A stretch of DNA of 64,000 nt from Proteiniborus sp. MB09-C3 (GCF_030263895.1 NZ_CP127161.1:186001-250000), one strand, 5' to 3'; counted from the stretch's first letter, positions 8,467 through 17,698 are shown. Made by a program: numbers and translations. The notes: generated by a model not told the origin, from the letters alone.

Positions 8467-9888
8467 TTATTCATTTACGATTTTTATCTTTTCTTTATTA
8501 TAATCTAAAAACCCTAATATTTGTATATTATTTTTTTTCAGAGCTTCAATATATGAAATAATATCATCAGATATAGCTTCTCCAGGACATACTATGGGGA
8601 TACCTGGTGGATATGGTATTATAAAATCTCCTGATATTTTTCCGCTGCTCTTAATAAATTCTATCTCTGCTTTTTCACTATGGAATGCATCATGTAATGA
8701 TTTTTTGATGTCTGGCCTAATCTCCTTTATATCTATACTATTCAACTGCATATCTATATAGGAATATTTTTTTGCAATATCTTCAACTGAATAGGCTAGC
8801 CTTTCAAAATCCTTATCCTCATCTAGTATAGTAGCTAGTGCAAGCCCATAATAATAATCGCTCATCTCTAGTTGAATCTGATACTTTTCTCTTAATATTT
8901 CTTCTATGGATTTGCCTGTTATTCCGTTTATTTTCATGAGAAGCTTTGTATTATCAAAATCATATATTTGACTATCTCTTGAATCTTTATCTATTATATT
9001 AATTTTTTCTATTTGCTTCATATATGAGGTCCACTTTTCAATATTGTCAAGTAAGCTTTCCAGCTTGTCCTTCCCTTGACTATTCATGTAATCCACGGCA
9101 AAATCAATTGAAGCCATAAGTATATATGAGGGACTAGTAGTCTGGAAAACAGAAACCATTGTTCTAAGCTTTTCAACATCCACTCTTTCGGAGCCTACAT
9201 GGATCATTGAGCTTTGAGTAAATGCTGGAAGAGTCTTATGCGTACTCTGTACTACTATGTCTGCTCCCGCATCTAGTGCAGATATAGGAAGCCTGTTATT
9301 AAATCTTAAGTGGCTGCCATGTGCCTCATCTACTATCAATATTTTATTATATTTGTGGACAATTTCAGCTATTCTTTTTATATCTGAACATATGCCATAA
9401 TAGGTCGGATATGTGATTATTACTGCATCTATGTCTTTATCTAACGAAAGTTCCTTATCTATTTCCTCTGGTTCTAATGTGGTCGTAATATTTTTCTCCT
9501 TGCTGTACCTAGGATAAATATATTTTGGAGTTATCCTGCCAAGTATAAGAGCATTGTATACGGCTCTATGACAGTCTCTTTGTATCAAAGCCTTGCCTCC
9601 TGGTTTAACTGCTGAAGTGATTGCTCCATGCAGTCCTCCGGTGGTTCCATTTACGGAGTAAAAGGTTTCTTTAGCTCCAAAGACCTTAGCTGCCAGCTTT
9701 TGACTCTCATAAATAATAGTGCTTGGGTTGTGCAGGTTATCAGTGCCTTCTACTTCTGTTACATCTATTTCTGGTATAAGCTCTCCCAGAAATTTTAGGA
9801 GTTCTTTTCCTTTATGTCCAGGCATATGAAATCTTTTATTATTTTCTAATGTATATTTTTTTAATCCATTAATTATTGGTGTTTTCAT
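8467..9888 (-). CDS. Orn/Lys/Arg decarboxylase-family PLP enzyme (YaaO-like)
   Basis: This 473-residue fold-type I PLP enzyme belongs to the short Orn/Lys/Arg decarboxylase group. PLP-site motifs are visible: NGTTGGLHGAI near residue 79, VDEAHGSHLRF near residue 197, and the Schiff-base lysine in STHKTLPAF near residue 217. A C-terminal decarboxylase domain follows (YPPGIPIVCPGE near residue 425). Such enzymes make agmatine or cadaverine; the substrate here cannot be decided from sequence. It occupies the yaaO position next to tmk. A strong GGAGG site precedes the ATG. Confidence 0.88.
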   Translation of the reverse strand: MKTPIINGLKKYTLENNKRFHMPGHKGKELLKFLGELIPEIDVTEVEGTDNLHNPSTIIYESQKLAAKVFGAKETFYSVNGTTGGLHGAITSAVKPGGKALIQRDCHRAVYNALILGRITPKYIYPRYSKEKNITTTLEPEEIDKELSLDKDIDAVIITYPTYYGICSDIKRIAEIVHKYNKILIVDEAHGSHLRFNNRLPISALDAGADIVVQSTHKTLPAFTQSSMIHVGSERVDVEKLRTMVSVFQTTSPSYILMASIDFAVDYMNSQGKDKLESLLDNIEKWTSYMKQIEKINIIDKDSRDSQIYDFDNTKLLMKINGITGKSIEEILREKYQIQLEMSDYYYGLALATILDEDKDFERLAYSVEDIAKKYSYIDMQLNSIDIKEIRPDIKKSLHDAFHSEKAEIEFIKSSGKISGDFIIPYPPGIPIVCPGEAISDDIISYIEALKKNNIQILGFLDYNKEKIKIVNE

Positions 9889-10085
9889 AAATTTCCTCCT
9901 AGTGTATTATTTCTACTAAAGAGGCTATTATCCTTTATTTTTATTTGCATAATGCAAGAAATACAATGAAATATAAGTGAACTCTAGATTTAAACTATAG
10001 CTCTTTGTGAATGAAATTAAAAAAATCCGTTAAGTAGCTTGCAAGCAATTTAAAAAGATATAGAGCCTCCCCTATACCTTTTGTT

Positions 10086-10268
10086 TTAGCAGTATTCAAT
10101 TATGTAATCAAGCCATATTTTCTTAATTACAGATTTATAGTATTCGTACCTTATATCTCCAATCTCTGTTTCTGATATTGCTTCCAAGCATCCTTTGCAT
10201 AAATGTAAACCTAGCAAATTTATTCCGTTATTTTCTGCGCCATTACATATCTGACAAATAGGCTTCAC
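10086..10268 (-). CDS. csfB: CsfB/Gin-type anti-sigma factor, 60 residues
   Basis: This small zinc-ribbon protein has CQIC near residue 5 and CKGC near residue 23, the double Cys-x2-Cys pattern of Gin/CsfB. In Bacillus, CsfB inhibits sigma-G (and sigma-E) to keep forespore programmes in order. Size and position (upstream of yaaO-tmk) match. The start is GTG at 10268, eight bases after AAGGAG. A possible sigma-F/G-type promoter lies just upstream, which fits forespore expression. It marks the organism as a spore former. Confidence 0.83.
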   Translation of the reverse strand: MKPICQICNGAENNGINLLGLHLCKGCLEAISETEIGDIRYEYYKSVIKKIWLDYIIEYC

Positions 10269-10297
10269 AAGATCAACTCCTTAAATCAGGTTATCTT

Positions 10298-10326
10298 AAT
10301 TATTGCCCTTATAATATATTCTATTC
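10298..10326 (-). promoter_or_regulatory. Candidate sigma-F/sigma-G promoter of csfB
   Basis: On the minus strand, GAATA (10322-10326) is followed after 14 bases by GGCAATAATT (10298-10307), close to the forespore -10 consensus GGNRANAHTR. The -35 match and spacing are imperfect. Confidence 0.35.
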
Positions 10327-10482
10327 TCATTGCATGGCCATTGTTCTTATTTTTATGATCTAGGGTTGAACTATTATTTCTCCGTACTTGCTTAGCAGGT
10401 CTTTTATTTTTTGGTTGGAACTATTATAATAGTATTGCGTCTAACTAATATGAAATAAAATATTTTTAAAGGAGGTAAAACA

Positions 10483-11148
10483 ATGAATATGAAAAAAATA
10501 ATAGGATTAGTGCTGATAACAGTTCTTGGTTTATCATTGTTTACTGCATGCTCAACAGCTAAAAATACATCTGCTGTAATTGGAGATATTGATTTTGAAG
10601 TAGTAGGCTCAGATGTATTAACAGATAGCAAATTAGAAGAATGGTACAATGAAAACTATAAAAAAGAAGGAATTTTTTCTATTGACTCTAAAGAACATAA
10701 ATACATTTTAGTAGGTGCTGGAGAAGAGCCTACTGGTGGCTATTCTGTAGAGATTACATCTGTAGTTGGAAAAGAAGACTCTATTTCAGTTGATGCTAAG
10801 GTAAATGCTCCAACTCCAGAGCAAATGGTTACTGAGGCTATAACTTATCCAAATACATTAATAAGAATTTCAAAGGATTCAAGAAAAGTAGAGTTCGGAG
10901 AATTCCTAAAAGCTGTTGTAGAAGAAGATTCTGAAGATACTGTTGAGGGAACAGGAATATTCGTTGGACTTGCTGACAGCAATTCCTGCGAAATAAAAGT
11001 AGATGGCGAAGCTACTCCATTTAGACTTTCAGAAGAAGTAAAGGAAGCTGCAGGAAGCTTAGAGATGAACCAAAAAGTAAAATTCTCTTATTACTTAAAT
11101 GAATATGAGCAGATGGTTATTACAGAAATTGAAATAATAGAAGATTAG
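10483..11148 (+). CDS. Lipoprotein with PrcB-type C-terminal domain
   Basis: This 221-residue exported lipoprotein has a positively charged start, a hydrophobic stretch and a lipobox LFTAC with the lipidated Cys near residue 23. Residues about 75-125 contain EEPTGGYSVEITSV and a strand-rich stretch typical of the PrcB C-terminal domain, first named in a Treponema protease complex. The last 70 residues form a second strand-rich domain resembling an OB-like or DUF3221 domain. The role is unknown. AAAGGAGG precedes the start; TATAAT at 10425-10430 may be its -10 element. A perfect 21-bp hairpin follows. Confidence 0.8.
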   Translation: MNMKKIIGLVLITVLGLSLFTACSTAKNTSAVIGDIDFEVVGSDVLTDSKLEEWYNENYKKEGIFSIDSKEHKYILVGAGEEPTGGYSVEITSVVGKEDSISVDAKVNAPTPEQMVTEAITYPNTLIRISKDSRKVEFGEFLKAVVEEDSEDTVEGTGIFVGLADSNSCEIKVDGEATPFRLSEEVKEAAGSLEMNQKVKFSYYLNEYEQMVITEIEIIED

Positions 11149-11157
11149 ATTAGTAAG

Positions 11158-11208
11158 TAGTAGGGGTCAGGCTTTTGTGATTTTATTACAAAAGCCTGAC
11201 CCCTACTA
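11158..11208 (+). terminator. Perfect 21-bp hairpin after the lipoprotein gene
   Basis: The arm 11158-11178 is exactly complementary to 11188-11208 around a 9-base loop. The U-tail is poor (TATTACTA), so it may act as an mRNA 3' stabiliser or a repeat as much as a terminator. Confidence 0.65.
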
Positions 11209-11312
11209 TATTACTATAGAAAAAAGTACTTTTTCTTGATATAATGTAAAAATAGAAACTTATTTTGTATCTTTTGTATTTTGTTGTAAATTTTTGTAAT
11301 GGAGATGATAAT

Positions 11313-11492
11313 ATGACAGTCATGCTGTTAGTTTTACTCCTCATTCCTATTTTTGCATTTCATGTGTATATTTTTGTTGACGTGGTTAGCTCTCTTAAAG
11401 TACCTATAAATAAAACGTCAACAAACATGGAAACTGCTCCCTTTGACAATGAAAGAGCTTCAAGAAAAGCTAATATAAGAGTCATAAAATAA
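11313..11492 (+). CDS. Hypothetical small membrane protein, 59 residues
   Basis: A GGAG site at 11301-11304 precedes the ATG at 11313. The product has one N-terminal hydrophobic helix (VMLLVLLLIPIFAFHVYIFV, about residues 3-22) and a polar tail ending in basic residues. It would be a single-pass membrane protein. The gene is followed at once by a terminator, which supports it being transcribed. I do not recognise the family. Confidence 0.55.
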   Translation: MTVMLLVLLLIPIFAFHVYIFVDVVSSLKVPINKTSTNMETAPFDNERASRKANIRVIK

Positions 11493-11493
11493 T

Positions 11494-11523
11494 ACAGCCT
11501 AGGATATCACTGTCCTAGGCTGT
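11494..11523. terminator. Bidirectional terminator between small ORF and L25 gene
   Basis: ACAGCCTAGGA (11494-11504) pairs with TCCTAGGCTGT (11513-11523), placed between two converging genes. Confidence 0.85.
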
Positions 11524-11528
11524 ATTGT

Positions 11529-12155
11529 TTATTCATCTAATATACTTTTTTCACTTTCATAAATAGGAACTTCTTTTTCCTCAACTTCTTCATGCTTACT
11601 GCTAGCTGTTAAGGACACTATTACTTCATCTAGCTCCGTAAATATTTCATAGTTTTCATCCTTAGAAATATCAAGGTCTGAAAGTTTTATTACATCTCCA
11701 AATTCAAGATTAGAAACATCCACAGTGACGTATTGAGGGATAAATTTAGGTAAACATTGTAGTTCTACTTCCATAAGCTGCTGTTCTATAACTCCTGATG
11801 TCCTTACTTCTACAGACTCTCTTCCTTGAACAGCTACTGGTATACGAAGTCTAACTTTTTTGTCAGCTGATAGCTTCTGAAAATCCACATGTAATACAAT
11901 ATCTTTTATTGGATGCCTTTGTACCTCTTTAATCAGTACAGGAGTTATTTCATCTGCTATTTCTAAATCAATTGTTCCAGTACTTCCGTATCTGTTTATA
12001 ATTCTATTTAACTCTTTATTCTCAAGCTTAATAGATTGAGTGTCTTCACCCTGGCTATATATTACCCCTGGAATATATCCTTCTGCTCTAAGTTTGCTAC
12101 AATTTCTTCTTCCAGCATTGTTTCTAATTTCCGCTTTTAATTTAGCTTCTTTCAT
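11529..12155 (-). CDS. rplY: Ribosomal protein bL25, long Ctc form
   Basis: This 208-residue protein has an N-terminal 5S rRNA-binding L25 domain (residues 1-92, with LKAEIRNNAGRRNCSKLRAE) and a C-terminal beta domain (about 100-195), the two-domain arrangement of general stress protein Ctc. It binds 5S rRNA in the large subunit. The final residues are acidic. A strong GGGAGG site precedes the ATG. The gene stands alone between terminator and bofA, probably as its own unit. Confidence 0.93.
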   Translation of the reverse strand: MKEAKLKAEIRNNAGRRNCSKLRAEGYIPGVIYSQGEDTQSIKLENKELNRIINRYGSTGTIDLEIADEITPVLIKEVQRHPIKDIVLHVDFQKLSADKKVRLRIPVAVQGRESVEVRTSGVIEQQLMEVELQCLPKFIPQYVTVDVSNLEFGDVIKLSDLDISKDENYEIFTELDEVIVSLTASSKHEEVEEKEVPIYESEKSILDE

Positions 12156-12233
12156 GTTGATTCCTCCCTTAGTTTTTTTGTCCTTATATATATTAAACCA
12201 GAAAATTTATGAAATTTCAAATTTTCTATTTTT

Positions 12234-12506
12234 TTATAATATATATTGAAGGACTATAAGCAATATGACACCAGGTACACCTAAAAGACCTGCTATAATG
12301 GCTGTTATTGGATTGATAGCTATATGCACACCTATAAATCCTCCTAATAAGTTAACTAAGAACAAGAGAACTCCACCTATTACACCATTTATTATTAATT
12401 TTACTAAGTATCTTATCGGAATAATGAGAATCCATCCTATAAAATATAAAAGTATTAAGCCCGCAGCATAAGCAAGTATAACACTTAACTCTATATCCAA
12501 ACCCAT
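12234..12506 (-). CDS. bofA: BofA-family pro-sigma-K processing inhibitor
   Basis: This 90-residue membrane protein has two to three hydrophobic helices and the family C-terminal pattern GGFIGVHIAINPITAIIAGLLG... (NPITA). BofA holds the SpoIVFB protease inactive in the outer forespore membrane until the mother cell activates pro-sigma-K. The ATG at 12506 is better spaced from GAGGTGA than the GTG nine bases upstream. yaaL lies directly upstream, as in the recR-yaaL-bofA order of Bacillus. Confidence 0.9.
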   Translation of the reverse strand: MGLDIELSVILAYAAGLILLYFIGWILIIPIRYLVKLIINGVIGGVLLFLVNLLGGFIGVHIAINPITAIIAGLLGVPGVILLIVLQYIL

Positions 12507-12574
12507 AATTATCACCTCTATATTAGAATATTATGTTCTACATTATCTAATATATAAGCTTTAAGGGACAAATA

Positions 12575-12883
12575 TTACAAGCTATTATCTACATTTTCAG
12601 CTTTAATTCCCATCTTCTTCGCTTGTTTTAATAAATAAACATATTTTGTTTTTGAAGCCTGCATTTTGTATATTGCATAGTCTATTAAATCAGACTCCGT
12701 CACGCTTTGAAAATATAGTTCTGCATCATGCCATTCCTCATGGGCTTGATTTAGCTGCTCCAAGAACTTTTCATACTCATTAATTTCATTTGCTACAAAA
12801 TTATTCTTTAGTCTACCTAGAAAGCGATTAATATTTTTGTGAAATTCTGTAGCCCTTACCTCCTTATTTTTAAATTTATCCAC
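12575..12883 (-). CDS. yaaL: YaaL-family protein (DUF2508)
   Basis: This 102-residue helical protein has a central acidic and aromatic segment (LEQLNQAHEEWHDAELYFQS). It starts with GTG, seven bases after AAGGGG. Its assignment rests on size, composition and its invariant place directly upstream of bofA in spore formers. Its biochemical function is not known. It is probably cotranscribed with bofA (68-base gap). Confidence 0.78.
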   Translation of the reverse strand: MDKFKNKEVRATEFHKNINRFLGRLKNNFVANEINEYEKFLEQLNQAHEEWHDAELYFQSVTESDLIDYAIYKMQASKTKYVYLLKQAKKMGIKAENVDNSL

Positions 12884-13039
12884 ATCTATACCCCTTTCCC
12901 ACTAAATAATTGTTATAATTATTAACTTTTTGTGGATAAGTTATACTCTTCAAGTTCTGTTGTACACATAATGTATATGATTGCTTTAGGAGAATAATGA
13001 GCCATAATGAAAATGATTTTTATAGATACAAAAAACTAT

Positions 13040-13091
13040 GAGCTAACAAAAAATGAGCGTTCATTTCATCACGCTCATTTTTTGTCAGCTC
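13040..13091. terminator. Large hairpin terminator upstream of yaaL
   Basis: The arm GAGCTAACAAAAAATGAGCG (from 13040) pairs with the mirrored sequence 13071-13091 with one mismatch. It lies between a converted intergenic stretch and the DUF4870 gene, and its A/T-rich arms give U-tails both ways. Confidence 0.75.
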
Positions 13092-13113
13092 AGCATATTA
13101 AAAATACTTCTAA

Positions 13114-13467
13114 CTAGTTGGCTTGTTTTTCAGCCATATCGCCTATTATAGGAAGCTTAAAATACTCATATTTGTATGCCTTAATCATCAGTATAATCCA
13201 TAGTATCAAGCTAAGAGGTCCTATAATTAGAGATATAATCCATCCAACAATAGGTATAAAGCCTAGTATAAATGATAATACCATAAGTCCAATACTATAA
13301 ATAATCGACTGCATTGCATGGAATTTTACAAATTTACTGTCTTTCTCTAGTACATAAAAAATAATTCCTGTAATAAATCCTAAAACATAGCTTAATAGTG
13401 CAGCAATATTTTCTTCCATTCCTAATGAGCTTTTTTCTTTGTCTGAAGCTTTATTATCGTTATCCAT
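13114..13467 (-). CDS. DUF4870-type small membrane protein
   Basis: This 117-residue protein has a charged N-terminus and three hydrophobic helices (about residues 15-35, 47-70 and 72-98), including FIPIVGWIISLIIGPLSLIL. It resembles the DUF4870/Tic20-like group of unknown function. ATG at 13467 was chosen over GTG at 13476, since the latter lies inside the GGAGG site. It is monocistronic as far as can be seen. Confidence 0.8.
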   Translation of the reverse strand: MDNDNKASDKEKSSLGMEENIAALLSYVLGFITGIIFYVLEKDSKFVKFHAMQSIIYSIGLMVLSFILGFIPIVGWIISLIIGPLSLILWIILMIKAYKYEYFKLPIIGDMAEKQAN

Positions 13468-13627
13468 TTTTAACACCTCCTATTAATTTTTATTTAGCAG
13501 CATACGAAATTATGCAATACTCCCTATATTTTCATATTATACCTTTTTTGATTAATATATCAATATTTGAATTATCAGTTTAATATTTTTCGAAAAAAAT
13601 AGATTAATAAAGTTTTTTCTAAAACAA

Positions 13628-13651
13628 AAATAGCAGGTTTCCCTGCTATTT
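13628..13651 (-). terminator. Terminator of the aminopeptidase P gene
   Basis: AAATAGCAGG (13628-13637) pairs with CCTGCTATTT (13642-13651), just after the stop codon on the minus strand, with a U-rich tail. Confidence 0.88.
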
Positions 13652-13655
13652 CATT

Positions 13656-15434
13656 TTAGATTTCTCTAGTTTCTCTCTTAAGCCATTCTTTTTCTTCATC
13701 ATTTAGATATGGATATAGCTTTTCATATACATCTTTATGGTAGTTATTGAGCCAATCCTTTTCTATGTCAGTTAATAAGTTAGACTCAACTCCATCCAAA
13801 TCTATTGGACAATAGGATAATACTTCGAACTTCATGAATTGTCCTGAATCAGTTAATTGGTCTTCAGCTACTAAGAGTACATTTTCTGTACGTATTCCGT
13901 GTTTTCCTTCCTTGTATACACCTGGTTCATTAGTTATTACCATGCCCTTATCTAATCTTGTATCATTATATTCTATACTAAATCTTTGAGGTGCCTCATG
14001 TACGCTTAATAAAAAACCTACTCCATGTCCTGTACCACATTTATAGTCTATGCCCTGCTCCCATAGTGGAAGTCTAGCTAATACATCTAGATTAGTGCCT
14101 GTTACTCCGTGTAAAAATTTTGCCCTGCATAATGCAATATGTCCCTTTAGAACATATGTAAAATCTCTCTTCTCTTCTTCTGTAATCTTGCCTAAAACTA
14201 TTGTTCTTGTAATATCTGTAGTTCCATCAAGATACTGTCCTCCAGAGTCTACTAAAAACATTCCTTCTGTTCCTAGTGTATATTGATTTTCTTCTGTAGC
14301 CTTATAGTGCATCATAGCTGCATGGTCCTTATATGCCGCTATAGTATCGAAGCTTGTGCCTATGAAGCCTTCTTGTTGTTTTCTAAAGCCTTCAAGCTTA
14401 TCTGTAGCAGATATTTCAGTTATTTGTTCTTTATTTATGGTATTGTCAAGCCAATATAAAAATTTAACCATTGCAACACTGTCTTTAACGTGGCACTTTC
14501 TAAGATTCTCAATTTCCGTTTCATTTTTTATAGTCTTAAGCAGCATTACAATATCTTTTTCTTGAACTTTTTTATTGTTTTTTGGCATACATTCATGTAG
14601 CCATCTGCTTATCTTATTTGGATCATAGAAAACGCTTAAGCCTTTATCAATATTCTTTAATGTATTTCCTATTTCCTCGTATTCTTTTACATCTACTCCA
14701 TTTTCTTTTAAGAAATATCTTACTTCATCAGTTACTTTTCTAGAATCTATAAATATGGCTGCATTATCCATTGATACTATGGCATAGGCTATGGTTACAG
14801 GATTGTTCCTTACGTCATTACCTCTTATGTTAAAAAGCCAAGCTATATCATCGAGACTACTCAGCAGATAATATCCTGCTCCCTTTTTATTCATTTCTTC
14901 TCTGACCATATTAAGCTTTTCTTTTGTGGATTTACCTGAGTATTTCTCCTCGTGGATATATACTTTTTCTAAGGGTAATTCAGGCCTATCCCTCCAAATC
15001 AAATCGATCAGATCATATCTATCGTCTATTGTTATATTTTTATTCTTTAATCTTCCTTCTAGTTCTTTAGCTTGGTTACATGAGAAAACCTTCCCATCAA
15101 AGCCCAAGCAATCTCCTTCTTTAAGCACATCTGCAACCCATTCTGAATATGTGGGTACACCTGGCTGTCTCATTTTAAAAAGCTTAATACCTGTTCCTTT
15201 AAGCTCTCTCTCTGCTTGTATGAAATATCTTCCATCAGTCCATAGTCCAGCTTTATCTAATGTCACTACTACCGTACCTGCTGAGCCTGTAAAACCAGAT
15301 ATCCATGCTCTTGATTTCCAATGTTCTGGCACATATTCACTTTGATGAGCATCAAAGCTAGGTATTACATAAGCATTCATTCCTTTTTCCTTCATTAGCT
15401 CCCTAAGAGCTTGAAGCTTTTCATTTACTAGCAC
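13656..15434 (-). CDS. Xaa-Pro aminopeptidase (M24B, long aminopeptidase P type)
   Basis: This 592-residue cytoplasmic metallopeptidase removes N-terminal residues preceding proline. It has the three-domain aminopeptidase P form: two creatinase-like N domains (about 1-310) and the pita-bread catalytic domain. Metal ligands are visible in LVDSGGQYLDGTTDITRT, GTGHGVGFLLSVHEAP and TNEPGVYKEGKHGIRTEN. The length matches the eukaryote-like long subtype (about 600 residues). The start is GTG with a GGGAGG site seven bases before. The 208-base region upstream has no gene. Confidence 0.92.
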   Translation of the reverse strand: MLVNEKLQALRELMKEKGMNAYVIPSFDAHQSEYVPEHWKSRAWISGFTGSAGTVVVTLDKAGLWTDGRYFIQAERELKGTGIKLFKMRQPGVPTYSEWVADVLKEGDCLGFDGKVFSCNQAKELEGRLKNKNITIDDRYDLIDLIWRDRPELPLEKVYIHEEKYSGKSTKEKLNMVREEMNKKGAGYYLLSSLDDIAWLFNIRGNDVRNNPVTIAYAIVSMDNAAIFIDSRKVTDEVRYFLKENGVDVKEYEEIGNTLKNIDKGLSVFYDPNKISRWLHECMPKNNKKVQEKDIVMLLKTIKNETEIENLRKCHVKDSVAMVKFLYWLDNTINKEQITEISATDKLEGFRKQQEGFIGTSFDTIAAYKDHAAMMHYKATEENQYTLGTEGMFLVDSGGQYLDGTTDITRTIVLGKITEEEKRDFTYVLKGHIALCRAKFLHGVTGTNLDVLARLPLWEQGIDYKCGTGHGVGFLLSVHEAPQRFSIEYNDTRLDKGMVITNEPGVYKEGKHGIRTENVLLVAEDQLTDSGQFMKFEVLSYCPIDLDGVESNLLTDIEKDWLNNYHKDVYEKLYPYLNDEEKEWLKRETREI

Positions 15435-15642
15435 ATGAATTCCTCCCTTAAATAAGCTTTTTGATGTAGTTAATATATGCAGTTTCGAAGCACAAATTTG
15501 TTCACTCTCTATGGTCGTGCAAATTTGGTCCTAACGGACGCTCCTATCATAAAACTACAATAGGGCTGATTCTCATTGCCTTTGACCTACCATCGATTAA
15601 CCTTCACTTTATTATAATATATCATATTATTATAAAATATAT

Positions 15643-16389
15643 CTATATTTCAGTTTGCTTTTCAATCAAATGCTTCCAATACCTTTTTGGCATATGCTGC
15701 CTTTGCAGCTTTGGATTTATTTTATTCCTTATTGCAATAGTATTAAAATATTCCTTCCACAGCTTTTGATAGTCTTCTTCCTCTTCTTGAAAGCTAATCT
15801 CTCCAGAAATGTTTAAGTCTCTCATTATCCACTCTTTTTTATTATACATTACTCCTATATTTCTCCTTACGTCATGAATAATCCAGCATTCATCAGATAA
15901 TCTTTCCGCAAAATGAGGAGCCATAAGACCTACTATATCATTATCCGGCTCTATCTGAGAGTAATATACTCCATTACTTAGATGACTAAATCTAATGAAT
16001 CCAAGCATTAAATGCACCTCTTTGCTTACTTGTTGGCGAATCTTATGCACTGTTAGAACTGAATCATTTTTTAGATTTTGATCTATTCCCCTTCCAACTT
16101 TCCATCCCAGTCTTAAATACCTATAAATTGCAGTTCCTCTATCAGGTCTTTCTGATAGAAATACATAAAAGCAATTTTTAAGTGTATATTCTGAAATCTT
16201 TGTCTTTATTGATGAGTAGACTTTTTTAGATTTCTCTAAATCTGTTTCAATATGTACTTTTTCAACAAGAAGGCTTTGCTGAGGACTGTCCTCTGATAAT
16301 ATTTCATCTGGTATTTCTCTTCTATAATAGGCTTCGTATATGGCAGTCAATAATCCGTCAAAGCTTCCGTCATATATGTAATATAACAT
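15643..16389 (-). CDS. Putative DNA metabolism/repair protein (TIGR03915, DUF4130 type)
   Basis: This 248-residue protein begins with YIYDGSFDGLLTAIYEAYY, the hallmark of the family found as partner of the radical-SAM protein encoded just upstream. A LGFIRFSHLSNGVYYSQIEPDNDI segment and DVRRNIGVMYN follow. In other bacteria this domain is often fused to a uracil-DNA-glycosylase-like domain; here the glycosylase part is absent. It starts one base after the partner's stop codon, so translation is coupled. Biochemical activity is not established. Confidence 0.85.
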   Translation of the reverse strand: MLYYIYDGSFDGLLTAIYEAYYRREIPDEILSEDSPQQSLLVEKVHIETDLEKSKKVYSSIKTKISEYTLKNCFYVFLSERPDRGTAIYRYLRLGWKVGRGIDQNLKNDSVLTVHKIRQQVSKEVHLMLGFIRFSHLSNGVYYSQIEPDNDIVGLMAPHFAERLSDECWIIHDVRRNIGVMYNKKEWIMRDLNISGEISFQEEEEDYQKLWKEYFNTIAIRNKINPKLQRQHMPKRYWKHLIEKQTEI

Positions 16390-16390
16390 T

Positions 16391-17698
16391 TTAAAATTCC
16401 CCCGTTATTGTTGAAACAATATCATTTGCTGGTAATAGCTGAGGATATACAGAAAACAAAGAAAGCTGTTCGCCCTTTTCTCCAAAGTCCTTACTATTGA
16501 GACTAAATAGCATGCTATTTCTTATGGCAGAAGAATCCATGCTTTTGATGCCATAATGTTTTCCATTACAGGTTATAAAGTATCTAGCTCTCTTCAACAC
16601 TATTCCTAGCTTTTTCAAATCCCTAAAGCCTAATGCCCCAAACTTTCTCGCTGCAATTATTCTCCTAGCAGACGTTACTCCAATACCTGGGACTCTTAAC
16701 AACAGGTAGTATTCTGCCTTATTAATCTCAACAGGAAACAATTCAATGTTTCTCAATGCCCAATCACACTTAGGATCAAGTGCTAAGTCAAAATCAGGCT
16801 TTTCATCACTGAGAATCTCGGCAGCATTGTAGCCATAAAATCTTAAGAGCCAGTCGGCTTGATAAAGCCTATTTTCTCTAACTAATGGCGGTGAAGCAAG
16901 GACTGGAAGATTAGGATGCTTTGATACTGGCATAAAGGCTGAATAATACACCCTTTTTAGTTTAAATCCCTTATATAATGCCTCTGAAAGCCTGAGTATC
17001 TTTAAATCACTATCTTCAGTAGCACCTACAATGAGCTGAGTAGTTTGCCCGGCGGGGACAAAGCTCTGAGAATACTTAAATTTCTGTCTCTCTTCTACAG
17101 ATTGATGTATTCTTGAATTTATAAAATTCATAGGCTTAATAATAGCATCCTTCTTTTTTTGTGGCGCAAGCAGCTTTAATCCATCGTTAGAGGGCAGTTC
17201 AATGTTTACACTCATTCTATCAGCATACATACCTGCTTTTTCTATTAAAGCTTTATCTGCTCCCGGTATTGCCTTCAGATGAATATATCCATTGAATCTA
17301 TGCTCTTCCCTAAGCCTTTTAACTGTACTGGTTAAAAGCTCCATAGTATAATTTGGGCTCTTATATACAGCAGAGCTTAAAAAAAGTCCTTCTATATAAT
17401 TTCTCTTATAAAAGTTTATAGTCAAATCTGCCACCTCATCAGGTGTAAAGGCCGCCCTAGGAACATCGTTTGAAGCCCTGTTTACGCAATAAACACAGTC
17501 GTATATACAGTGATTAGTAAAAAGTATTTTTAATAGCGATATGCACCTTCCGTCATCTGCCCAACTGTGACATATTCCACATTGGCTAGTGCTTCCCAAC
17601 TCTCCTTTTTTCCCTTTCCTATTGCTGCCACTAGAAGAACAAGACACATCATACTTCGCGGCGTCTGATAATATTTTTAGTTTATTAAGTATTTCCAT
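16391..17698 (-). CDS. Putative DNA modification/repair radical SAM protein (TIGR03916 type)
   Basis: This 435-residue protein carries the radical-SAM cluster motif CIYDCVYC (C-x3-C-x2-C) near residues 67-74 and an additional upstream cysteine group (CGICHSWADDGRC near residue 41). The C-terminal part has a helix-hairpin-helix DNA-binding motif, LLRVPGIGVTSARRIIAARK. It is always paired with the downstream DUF4130-type gene, and the pair has been predicted to act in DNA repair or modification. The reaction is unknown. Confidence 0.87.
   Translation of the reverse strand: MEILNKLKILSDAAKYDVSCSSSGSNRKGKKGELGSTSQCGICHSWADDGRCISLLKILFTNHCIYDCVYCVNRASNDVPRAAFTPDEVADLTINFYKRNYIEGLFLSSAVYKSPNYTMELLTSTVKRLREEHRFNGYIHLKAIPGADKALIEKAGMYADRMSVNIELPSNDGLKLLAPQKKKDAIIKPMNFINSRIHQSVEERQKFKYSQSFVPAGQTTQLIVGATEDSDLKILRLSEALYKGFKLKRVYYSAFMPVSKHPNLPVLASPPLVRENRLYQADWLLRFYGYNAAEILSDEKPDFDLALDPKCDWALRNIELFPVEINKAEYYLLLRVPGIGVTSARRIIAARKFGALGFRDLKKLGIVLKRARYFITCNGKHYGIKSMDSSAIRNSMLFSLNSKDFGEKGEQLSLFSVYPQLLPANDIVSTITGEF

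Noticed and set aside
15435-15642. Possible small gene or RNA upstream of aminopeptidase P
   Set aside because: It contains short duplicated words (GCACAAATTTG, GTGCAAATTTG) but no start with ribosome site and no clear structure.
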